In this document: one piece after another, positions 7,268 to 13,873 of the stretch
Numbering within the stretch: the stretch's first letter is position 1
Layout of the letters: every line of letters starts with the position of its first letter
The notes under the pieces: model-generated
What the model saw: only the letters and a program-made list of their open reading frames with translations
Database searches by the model: none
Told to the model about the DNA's origin: nothing
Translations under genes and position numbers: made by a program
Source of the DNA: Pseudacidobacterium sp036264445
GTDB lineage: Bacteria; Acidobacteriota; Terriglobia; Terriglobales; Acidobacteriaceae
Length of the DNA stretch: 13,873 bases
Reading direction: 5' to 3'
Assembly: GCA_036264445.1 (NCBI GenBank)
Contig: DATAQW010000431.1
Location: 1 to 13,873 of the forward strand

Positions 7268-7304
7268 CGCTTCTGCGTCCCTTGCGTGGCGCAGAAGCGC
7301 TTTT
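7268..7304 (+). other. Leader hairpin with T-rich flank, possible attenuator or start-region structure
   Basis: CGCTTCTGCG (7268-7277) pairs perfectly with CGCAGAAGCG (7290-7299) around a 12-base loop, then CTTTTCTT follows. It sits after the predicted promoter and before the gene start, so it may be a leader terminator, an RNA stability element, or simply a second terminator for read-through from the respiratory operon. The T run is short and interrupted, so termination strength is doubtful. Confidence 0.5.
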
Positions 7305-7376
7305 CTTCGCTATGTGTGGATGGCATTGCCGGGACGACGTACCCCCGGTTTTCCAGGGAATGCCGCGAAGAGGCCC

Positions 7377-10300
7377 ATGGCGACGAATCAGTGGTGGAAG
7401 CTGGCCCTTTGGGCTTCTTTGTGTGCGCTGACCAGCGGGCTTGTGGCAGCGCAGCAGACGCCGACATCCCCGTCTGCGAATCGAATTGCACAAAGAAATA
7501 TTCAGCGATCTCGGGATTTTCTTGCACGCCGGAACGTAAATGGTCAGACCCCAGCCGCACTGCTGGCACACGCCCGCATGCAAGACGAACAGGTACAGGC
7601 AAACAGCGCGTCATCGCTTACGGCAGCTTGGTCGCCTATCGGACCCACCGCGATCCAGACAAGCACCTTCGGTCTTATCAGTGGACGGGTCACAAGCATT
7701 GCCGTTGATCCCTCTGATGCAACCGGGAACACTGTTTATGCTGGAACGACTGGCGGAGGCGTCTGGAAATCAACCAACGCGGCAGGAAACGCCGGCTCGG
7801 CTTCATTCACTCCGCTGACAGATACATTGCCGATTTCCAGTGGCTGCTCGACGCCTCCTGTCCCATCTCTCAGCATTGGTGCGATAACAGTGCAGCCTGG
7901 AGGCACGGGCGTGATTCTTGCAGGGACAGGTGACCCGAATGACGCGCTTGATTCCTACTATGGAATGGGGCTGCTTCGCTCTGCGGATGGCGGCAATACC
8001 TGGTGCATGATTTCAGGCGCGGTTGATGATCTGCTGAGACAGTACACATTTCTCGGCGAGGGCTTTTCCGGTTTTGCGTGGAGCGGCACCACGCCACAAT
8101 TTGTCGTTGCTGCGGTGGCGAATTCAGCCGAAGGCATGGCGGTGGGCGCAGGCACAGGCAACAGCTTTGCCGGCCTCTACTATTCTGCGGATGCAGGACA
8201 GACATGGCATCTGGCTACGATCACCGATGGGACTGCAGCAACGGTTCAAGCGTCGAATTTATCGGCTGCGGGCAATCCCGGAAATTCCGCGACATCGGTT
8301 GCCTGGAATCCGGTACGCCAGCGCTTCTATGCCGCGGTGCGATATCACGGATATTACGAATCGCTTGACGGCATGACATGGACGCGGCTCGCGAACCAGC
8401 CGGGTGTGAACCTGTTCACGGCGCAATGTCCCCCGAATCCTGGAACAATCGGATCGACAGCCTGTCCGATCTTTCGCGGGACGGTTGTCGCGCAGCCTGT
8501 GACGGGCGATCTTTTTGCGATTACGGTTGATAACAGCAACATGGACCAGGGTCTCTGGCGGGATGTCTGCAATGCCGGGTCCAGCGGCTGTGCTTCTTCC
8601 ACGGTCACCTTCTCGCAACAGATTGCCGATACAGCGATTGAAAGCAATGGGGCCATCCCTCAGGGAGACTATGATCTTTCGCTGGCCGCCGTACCAGCGC
8701 AGCAGGACACACTGCTGTTTGTGGGGACGCAGGACCTATACCGGTGCAGTCTTCTGAATGGATGCGTCTGGCGCAATACAACGAACACGAATGGATGCGC
8801 CGCAGCGAAGGTCGCTCCGTCAGAGCATGCCATTGACGCGACATTCGGCGCCAGCGGCCTGATGTATTTCGGCAATGATGGAGGACTTTGGCGCACGACC
8901 GATGCTGTGAACCAGCAGCAGTCAACCTGCTCTGCGGATGATGCGGCACATTTTCAGAACCTGAACGGAGGGTTGGGTTCGATTGGCGAGGTTGGATCCT
9001 TCTCGGTTCATCCACAGGATGCCAGTGTGCTTATGGCGGCGATGGGAGCATTTGGCACCGCTGCTCCATCAGGGAGTGGAAGCGCCTGGCAGCAGATCCT
9101 CGACGGTGAAGGCGATTACAACGCTATCGACCCGGAAAGCCCACAGAACTGGTATGCGACCTCGGCTGCTCCCATATCTATCAATTTGTGTACGGCAGGG
9201 GCTTCCTGTAATAAGGCAGATTTCGGATCGCCGGTGATCGGCAGCGCTCAAGTGGGAAATGATGGCTTTGGCCTGACCGGAACTGCGCCGTGGATTCTCG
9301 ACCCGCAGAACACGACAAACATCATTATCGGGACATGCCGCATCTGGCGCGGGCCTGCAAATGGTCAGGGCTGGCTGTCAACCGACGCCATCAGTATCCC
9401 GCTCGATAAGGACCAGACGAACGGCGACTGCGTCGGCAATGCACAGATTCGCTCTCTCGCCGCATCGGGGGGAGCGAGTACAACCGAGGTCATGTATGCA
9501 GGCATGACGGGATCATACGACGGAGGCGGCACGGTCGCCGGGCACATCTATACGGCGACGGTAAACGATTCTTCAGTGAGTACAAATACAAACTGGAATG
9601 ATCTGACCCTGTCGCCCATAACGAACATGCTGGGTTACAGCTTCAACCCCAGCGGTTTCGATGTTTCGAGCATTTATGTGGATCCACATGATCCAACCGG
9701 CAACACGATTTATGTGACCCTGCAAGGGTTCAAGGAATTGAATCTCAACGTGGCGCAGGTTTTCCGTTCGCTCGATGGCGGGGCGCACTGGATTGGCCTC
9801 ACAGGTGATCTGCCAAATGCTCCGGCGAACAGCATTCTCGTCGATCCTAACAATGCGAATACGGTGTATGTGGCGACGGACACGGGCGTCTACGTCACCC
9901 AGAACATCACTCTCTGTACGGATACGGTCAATCCGTGCTGGAGCCGTCTCGGCACTGGGCTGCCGTATGCCCCTGTTACGCAGCTTAAATATGTCAATTA
10001 TTCGAGCACAGCTTTATTGCTGGCTTCGACTTATGGACGGGGCATCTGGCAAATACCGCTACTGAGCGCGGGTACTGTGGCAACCACGGCTTCGCTCACG
10101 CCATCCTCTTTGACTTTTGCCGCGCAGCAGGAGAATACAGTCAGCAGCGCACAGACAATGACGGTCACAAATACCGGAACATTCACGCTGACAATTACGA
10201 GCATTGCAACAGGCGCCGATTTTTCGGAGAGCGACAATTGCACACAGCCGTTATCGCCCGGGGCCACATGCGCAATTCAGGTGAGTTTTGCTCCACAGCA

Positions 10301-11864
10301 AACCGGAACGATACAGGAAACGCTGACTGTATATGGAAATCTGTCCGGAGGTCAGGTTGCGGCGTCGCTTTCTGGAACCGGATTGAACCCCGGTAATGTT
10401 GAGCTGCTGCCGGGGAGTCTCAGCTTTGGCAATGCGCTGGTGGGGACGACAACTGCTGCACAGAACATCACCATTTCGAATACAGGCGGAGTCAGCGTAA
10501 ATCTCCAGACACCGATGGTCACGGGAGACTTCCAGATCAGCGCCAATACCTGCGGAACGTCGCTCGCGCCGAATTTCGGCTGCACAGTGGCGGTTGTTTT
10601 TGCGCCGAAAGCCTCAGGGCCGCGCACAGGAGTCTTTTCGATTGCCGACAGCTCGGGCACACAGACAGTGCAGCTTGCAGGCAATGGTCAGATGCCCGCG
10701 ACTGCGAGTGTGAGTCCAACGAACCTGAATTTTTCAACGCCAGTAATAGTTGGGGACAAGAGCAGCGGGCAAGTTGTGACGCTCACGAATAACGGAGACG
10801 TTGCGTTGAGCCAGATAGCGATTTCTGTGACCGGCGACTTTACGGCCGAGAATGACTGTACAGCACTTCTTGCTGGACATTCTTCCTGCGCCATTCTTGT
10901 GACATTTGTGCCGGCTCAGATTGGCGTGGCGACTGGAGCGCTCAACGTGAGCACGGCCCTCGGGGTGCAGAATGTCACGCTTTCAGGAACTGGGCTTGCG
11001 CCTCCGGGAGTGTCGGTACTCCCAGCGTCAGTGAATTTCGGGCCTGAGGGGGTCAATATTCCCAGCAGTCAGCAAAGTATTGCGATTACCAACAATGGCG
11101 GATCAACGTTGACGGGATTGACGGTTGCTCTGGCCAGCTCGGGTGACTTTGCGATCGCGGCCAATAGCTGTGCAGCAACCGGCACGCTTGCACCCGCAAC
11201 CTCCTGCAACATTGCCTTGACCTTTACGCCAACGCAGACAGGACTGCGCAGCGGTTCGCTAACAGTCGGCGCTTCGAACCTGTCTGCGCCATTTACAGTG
11301 CCTCTTAGTGGCACAGGGGAAGACTTTCAGCTTGCTGTGTCGGGACCCACGTCTGCCGTGATTGTTAATGGTCAGGCGGCTACATACCAGTTGCAGGTGG
11401 TTTCTGTGAACGGGTCGAGCGGCGCGCTGACGATGGGGTGTTCCGGGGCTCCGCAGAATGCGACGTGTGCCATCAATCCATCGCCTTTGTCCTTTGGAAT
11501 CGGCGGAGGAACCGCTACCGTTACGGTCACAACAGGCGTTACCAGCACGAGTTCTTCAGTTGATCCGGTTGAGCTGCGCTGGCAAAGGATGAGCGCTGCC
11601 TTTGCTGTTCTGCTGCCCTGCGTATTCTGGGGCTTGAGAAAGCGCAGCAACCTGCTTCGCTGCGGTCTGATGTGCCTGGCGTCGGTGGCTCTGCTGGCAT
11701 CCGCCGCCTGTGGTACCAGTGCTTCAGGCGGCTCAAGTTCTTCTGGAGGTTCAGGCAGTTCGCCGACAGGGCCGACGACGCCATCGGGTGTCTACACGCT
11801 GAATATTACGGCGTCGATGGGCGGATTGGAGAAAAACGTCTCGGTTGGCCTGACCGTCCAATAG
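7377..11864 (+). CDS. Giant secreted Asp-box propeller protein with four ASH-type repeats and C-terminal membrane hairpin
   Basis: From ATG 7377 the protein has 1495 residues. A signal peptide (NQWWK, hydrophobic core, cleavage near AAQQ at residue 25) makes this start better than GTG 7314 or ATG 7320, which would bury it. Residues about 85-895 carry WSPIGP, GGGVWKST and Asp-box-like turns (SADGGNTW 202-209, SADAGQTW 270-277, SLDGMTW 329-335, SLDGGAHW 798-805), pointing to a VPS10/sialidase-like beta-propeller region. Four ASH (ASPM/SPD-2/Hydin)-type Ig repeats follow at about 905-1002, 1009-1104, 1110-1205 and 1212-1313, each with one cysteine pair. An Ig-like domain (about 1316-1391) precedes two hydrophobic segments (about 1408-1420 and 1426-1445), a Gly/Ser linker and final strands. 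No catalytic site is evident; an extracellular binding or adhesion role is inferred. It stands alone after the operon terminator. Confidence 0.9.
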   Translation: MATNQWWKLALWASLCALTSGLVAAQQTPTSPSANRIAQRNIQRSRDFLARRNVNGQTPAALLAHARMQDEQVQANSASSLTAAWSPIGPTAIQTSTFGLISGRVTSIAVDPSDATGNTVYAGTTGGGVWKSTNAAGNAGSASFTPLTDTLPISSGCSTPPVPSLSIGAITVQPGGTGVILAGTGDPNDALDSYYGMGLLRSADGGNTWCMISGAVDDLLRQYTFLGEGFSGFAWSGTTPQFVVAAVANSAEGMAVGAGTGNSFAGLYYSADAGQTWHLATITDGTAATVQASNLSAAGNPGNSATSVAWNPVRQRFYAAVRYHGYYESLDGMTWTRLANQPGVNLFTAQCPPNPGTIGSTACPIFRGTVVAQPVTGDLFAITVDNSNMDQGLWRDVCNAGSSGCASSTVTFSQQIADTAIESNGAIPQGDYDLSLAAVPAQQDTLLFVGTQDLYRCSLLNGCVWRNTTNTNGCAAAKVAPSEHAIDATFGASGLMYFGNDGGLWRTTDAVNQQQSTCSADDAAHFQNLNGGLGSIGEVGSFSVHPQDASVLMAAMGAFGTAAPSGSGSAWQQILDGEGDYNAIDPESPQNWYATSAAPISINLCTAGASCNKADFGSPVIGSAQVGNDGFGLTGTAPWILDPQNTTNIIIGTCRIWRGPANGQGWLSTDAISIPLDKDQTNGDCVGNAQIRSLAASGGASTTEVMYAGMTGSYDGGGTVAGHIYTATVNDSSVSTNTNWNDLTLSPITNMLGYSFNPSGFDVSSIYVDPHDPTGNTIYVTLQGFKELNLNVAQVFRSLDGGAHWIGLTGDLPNAPANSILVDPNNANTVYVATDTGVYVTQNITLCTDTVNPCWSRLGTGLPYAPVTQLKYVNYSSTALLLASTYGRGIWQIPLLSAGTVATTASLTPSSLTFAAQQENTVSSAQTMTVTNTGTFTLTITSIATGADFSESDNCTQPLSPGATCAIQVSFAPQQTGTIQETLTVYGNLSGGQVAASLSGTGLNPGNVELLPGSLSFGNALVGTTTAAQNITISNTGGVSVNLQTPMVTGDFQISANTCGTSLAPNFGCTVAVVFAPKASGPRTGVFSIADSSGTQTVQLAGNGQMPATASVSPTNLNFSTPVIVGDKSSGQVVTLTNNGDVALSQIAISVTGDFTAENDCTALLAGHSSCAILVTFVPAQIGVATGALNVSTALGVQNVTLSGTGLAPPGVSVLPASVNFGPEGVNIPSSQQSIAITNNGGSTLTGLTVALASSGDFAIAANSCAATGTLAPATSCNIALTFTPTQTGLRSGSLTVGASNLSAPFTVPLSGTGEDFQLAVSGPTSAVIVNGQAATYQLQVVSVNGSSGALTMGCSGAPQNATCAINPSPLSFGIGGGTATVTVTTGVTSTSSSVDPVELRWQRMSAAFAVLLPCVFWGLRKRSNLLRCGLMCLASVALLASAACGTSASGGSSSSGGSGSSPTGPTTPSGVYTLNITASMGGLEKNVSVGLTVQ

Positions 11865-11877
11865 GTGTCTGTACAAT
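11850..11877 (+). promoter_or_regulatory. Candidate promoter for the CuA-like cupredoxin gene
   Basis: CTGACC (11850-11855) and TACAAT (11872-11877) are separated by 16 bases. The -35 lies in the end of the upstream gene and the -10 in the 40-base gap. The -10 is a good match; the -35 is only moderate. No terminator is visible between the two genes, so read-through is also possible. Confidence 0.35.
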
Positions 11878-11904
11878 AAGATTGAAAAATAAGGTTTCCT
11901 ATTT

Positions 11905-12267
11905 GTGAGTTACTTCCGTCGTACGATCTTTGCAGCCCTGTTCATAATCTTTGTGTTTGCGGTGCACGCCAGCCATGCTCAGGCAACACGGACCATCACG
12001 ATTCACGCCAAGCGTTACAAGTTTATGCCTGAGGAAATCACTCTCACTAAAGGTGAGCAGGTGAAGCTCATTCTTATTTCTGATGATGTGGCCCACGGGC
12101 TGGCCGTGAAGGGACTCGGGCTTCGCGCGGATATGCCAAAGCATAAGCAGGTGGAAGTGACAGTCACGCCGGATCAGGCTGGAGATTTTCCGGGAACCTG
12201 CTCGCGATTCTGCGGAGCAGGACACGGTTCCATGAAATTTCTGGTGCATGTTGTTGATAAGCAGTAA
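11905..12267 (+). CDS. Free-standing exported CuA-type cupredoxin
   Basis: The 120-residue protein has a signal peptide (FRRT, hydrophobic core to about residue 24, cleavage near SHAQ) and a single cupredoxin domain. The full CuA ligand set of oxidase subunit II is present: His64 in VAHGL, then Cys99, Cys103, His107 and Met110 in CSRFCGAGHGSM. The ligand spacings (35, 4, 4, 3) equal those of CoxB in this window. It lacks the two membrane helices, the WxW electron-entry motif (RYKFMP lies there instead) and any haem motif, so it is not an oxidase subunit II. Periplasmic electron transfer, copper storage or copper delivery are possible roles, all inferred. The start is GTG 11905, with AAGG about ten bases upstream. 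It is outside the oxidase operon, between the giant protein gene and an export gene. Confidence 0.88.
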   Translation: MSYFRRTIFAALFIIFVFAVHASHAQATRTITIHAKRYKFMPEEITLTKGEQVKLILISDDVAHGLAVKGLGLRADMPKHKQVEVTVTPDQAGDFPGTCSRFCGAGHGSMKFLVHVVDKQ

Positions 12268-12301
12268 CCGCATTTATCAACCTCGCGCTGCTATCTATGT
12301 A

Positions 12302-12331
12302 TTTTCATCAGCGCCAATAAGGTTCTACACT
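12302..12331 (+). promoter_or_regulatory. Weak candidate promoter for the polysaccharide export gene
   Basis: TTTTCA (12302-12307) and TACACT (12326-12331) with 18-base spacing lie in the 141-base gap before the SLBB gene. Both hexamers are imperfect. The gap also holds a strong AAGGAG at 12355-12360 that is too far from ATG 12409 to serve it, and no convincing terminator for the cupredoxin gene. Confidence 0.25.
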
Positions 12332-12408
12332 GCAAACTGAAGTTATTTGTTTTTAAGGAGTAGATACGCAGACCAGCAACGGAAGCATCGGATGCGGCTG
12401 CATTTGTT

Positions 12409-13873
12409 ATGCGTAAGCGACTGGTTCTTTCCCTGGCTGTGTCTCTGCTGGCAACCGTACCGCAGCTATATTCCCAGACAAGCGATGTACTTGGCCAGAC
12501 GCAAGGTCAAACGGGTCAAGGGGTAGATTGCTCCGATCCTGCAAACGCCACGTCTTCTTCCTGCGCTTCTGATCTGAACCAGAACGCTTTTGGATTGGGG
12601 AATTATGGGCAGGCTGGCCAGACCGGGGAAAGAAATGTTCCCAGCGGGTCACCGTTGAATACGCGGACTTATACGGATTTGGGCATCAGCGCAAATGCAA
12701 CCCAGAGGACAACTCTCCAGCAGGGATTCATTTCCCTTCCACCGGAGCCGCTGACAGAGTTCCAGAAATTTGTGGCTGGGACCACAGGTGAAGTACTGCC
12801 GATCTTTGGAGCGGATTTATTCCGCAATGTGCCATCGACCTTTGCGCCGTTGGATCAGGTACCAGTCACGCCAGATTATTTGATCGGCGCAGGGGATGCG
12901 CTGCGCATCCGCGTCTGGGGCCAGATCAACTTCAACGCTGATGTCCGGGTGGATCGCACCGGCTCGATCTATCTGCCTCAGGTGGGAACGATTCATGTAG
13001 CGGGCCTGCCGTTTTCCTCGCTGGATCAGCATCTGCGTTCGGAGATTGGACGGGTCTACCGCAATTTTGATCTGACGGTAGATGTTGGCCAGGTGCGCTC
13101 GATTCAGATATTTGTCGTCGGCCAGGCGCGGCGTCCAGGCTCGTATACGGTGAGCGCACTCAGCACGCTGGTGAATGCGCTCTTTGCTTCAGGTGGGCCG
13201 TCCAGTCAAGGGTCGCTGCGTCATATTCAGCTCAAGCGGCAAGGCAAAATAGTTACGGACTTCGATCTTTATGACCTGCTGGTCAACGGTGACAAGTCGA
13301 AGGATGTTCAACTCCTGCCCGGTGACGTGATCTTCATCCCGCCTGCCGGACCGCAGGTTGCTTTGACCGGCAGCGTCCGCCATCCGGCAATTTTTGAGCT
13401 GCTGGATGAGCAGACTACAGTACAACAACTGCTTTCCTATGCTGGTGGTGCATCAGCAGTCGCTGCTGATTCGCGAATCTCAGTTGATCGTGCAGCTGGC
13501 CGTCAAGCCCGCGCGGCCATGGAAGTCGCTTTTGATGCGACCGGACTGGGAACGCCGCTGCGCGATGGTGATGTTCTGCGCGTATTTTCTATCCCGGCAA
13601 AATATGACAAAACAGTGACCCTGCGCGGGAACACGGCCAATCCGGGGCGATTTGCATGGCACGAAGGAATGAAGCTGAGTGAGCTGATTCCAGACCGTGA
13701 GTCTCTGATCACGCGTGACTACTATTGGCGGCGTGCGCAGCTTGGTCTTCCTACGCCTGAATTTCAGCCCTATGTTGCAGGGCCGGTGCAGTATCAGCCG
13801 TCTAATCCCATAGATCTTCAGTCGCGACAGGCCTATCAGCAGTGGCAGATGCAGAACAACTTCCAGCGACTGC
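12409..13873 (+). CDS. Wza-like SLBB polysaccharide export protein (5' part)
   Basis: The frame from ATG 12409 stays open to the window end, giving 488 codons of a longer protein. Residues 1-23 form a signal peptide (MRKRLVLSLAVSLLA, cleavage near YSQ). A Gln/Gly/Asn-rich spacer of about 90 residues follows. The Poly_export domain starts at TPDYLIGAGDALRIRVWGQ (154-172) and runs to about 228. SLBB-type units start at about 232 (IQIFVVGQARRPGSY), 318 (ALTGSVRHPAIFELL) and 403 (TLRGNTANPGRFAW). Such proteins form the outer-membrane or periplasmic channel for capsule or exopolysaccharide export. Classical Wza is a lipoprotein, but no lipobox Cys occurs at the cleavage site here. TAG at 12361 lies in frame upstream with no ATG, GTG or TTG between, so 12409 is the first possible standard start, though its ribosome site is weak. 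Confidence 0.92.
   Translation, partial: MRKRLVLSLAVSLLATVPQLYSQTSDVLGQTQGQTGQGVDCSDPANATSSSCASDLNQNAFGLGNYGQAGQTGERNVPSGSPLNTRTYTDLGISANATQRTTLQQGFISLPPEPLTEFQKFVAGTTGEVLPIFGADLFRNVPSTFAPLDQVPVTPDYLIGAGDALRIRVWGQINFNADVRVDRTGSIYLPQVGTIHVAGLPFSSLDQHLRSEIGRVYRNFDLTVDVGQVRSIQIFVVGQARRPGSYTVSALSTLVNALFASGGPSSQGSLRHIQLKRQGKIVTDFDLYDLLVNGDKSKDVQLLPGDVIFIPPAGPQVALTGSVRHPAIFELLDEQTTVQQLLSYAGGASAVAADSRISVDRAAGRQARAAMEVAFDATGLGTPLRDGDVLRVFSIPAKYDKTVTLRGNTANPGRFAWHEGMKLSELIPDRESLITRDYYWRRAQLGLPTPEFQPYVAGPVQYQPSNPIDLQSRQAYQQWQMQNNFQRL

Noticed and set aside
7314..7376. Earlier starts (GTG 7314 and ATG 7320) for the giant protein
   Set aside because: They would place about 20 Pro/Gly/Arg-rich residues before a normal signal peptide that begins at ATG 7377, where AGAGG lies three bases upstream.
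7250..7708. 152-codon + strand frame beginning in the leader of the giant gene
   Set aside because: Most of it lies over the giant gene in another frame, its composition is Arg/Cys/Ser-rich and shows no domain, and the overlapping frame has a clear signal peptide and repeats.
11680..11715. Lipobox-like LLASAAC near the end of the giant protein
   Set aside because: A lipobox works directly after an N-terminal signal peptide. This one is about 1445 residues in, so it is not called as a lipoprotein site, though it is noted in the hairpin finding.
12392..12525. ATG-started frame of about 44 codons overlapping the SLBB start
   Set aside because: It is in a different frame from the strong export protein, has no near ribosome site, and its product is Trp/Cys/Arg-rich without features of a leader peptide.
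1..13873. CRISPR array, tRNA/rRNA gene, insertion sequence or prophage
   Set aside because: No regularly spaced repeats, no transposase or integrase motifs, and no RNA gene pattern were seen on either strand.

Overview
The window most likely comes from a soil-type acidobacterium (Acidobacteriota, probably class Terriglobia). This is inferred from three things: a respiratory operon that joins alternative complex III genes to a caa3-type oxidase, a very long secreted protein with Asp-box propeller repeats and ASH-type Ig repeats ending in the peculiar tail common in acidobacterial secreted proteins, and an adjacent SLBB polysaccharide-export gene. No rRNA or other taxonomic marker is present, so the placement is an inference. 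All recognisable genes are on the + strand.

Region 1 (1-7174) is the 3' part of one tightly packed aerobic respiration operon. It begins inside the monoheme cytochrome c subunit of alternative complex III (actE). Next come the membrane quinol-binding subunit actF, an unnamed one-helix membrane protein that overlaps actF, a Sco-type copper chaperone, and the four oxidase subunits coxB (CuA plus fused cytochrome c), coxA (A2-type haem-copper subunit I), coxC and coxD. Several genes overlap by a few bases, which suggests translational coupling. A perfect 12-bp hairpin followed by ATTTT closes the operon at 7140-7174. Electrons would pass from quinol through the ACIII subunits to the ActE haem, then the haem c domain and CuA of CoxB, haem a, and the haem a3/CuB site that reduces O2. 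Sco would supply copper for CuA.

Region 2 (7175-11864) holds a plausible sigma70-like promoter, a leader that contains a 10-bp hairpin, and one 1495-residue exported protein. That protein has a signal peptide, a long region with Asp-box/BNR-like repeats, four ASH-type repeats each with a cysteine pair, an Ig-like domain, and a C-terminal hydrophobic hairpin inserted before the last beta strands.

Region 3 (11865-13873) holds a small exported cupredoxin that keeps a complete CuA ligand set with exactly the spacing seen in the CoxB of this window. It is followed by the 5' part of a Wza-like SLBB polysaccharide export protein, which runs off the window end.

There is no CRISPR array, mobile element, tRNA or rRNA. 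The two longest gaps (7124-7376 and 12268-12408) are described under the regulatory features. The best candidates for under-described biology are the unnamed ACIII/caa3 operon protein, the free-standing CuA protein, and the membrane hairpin that splits the C-terminal domain of the giant secreted protein.
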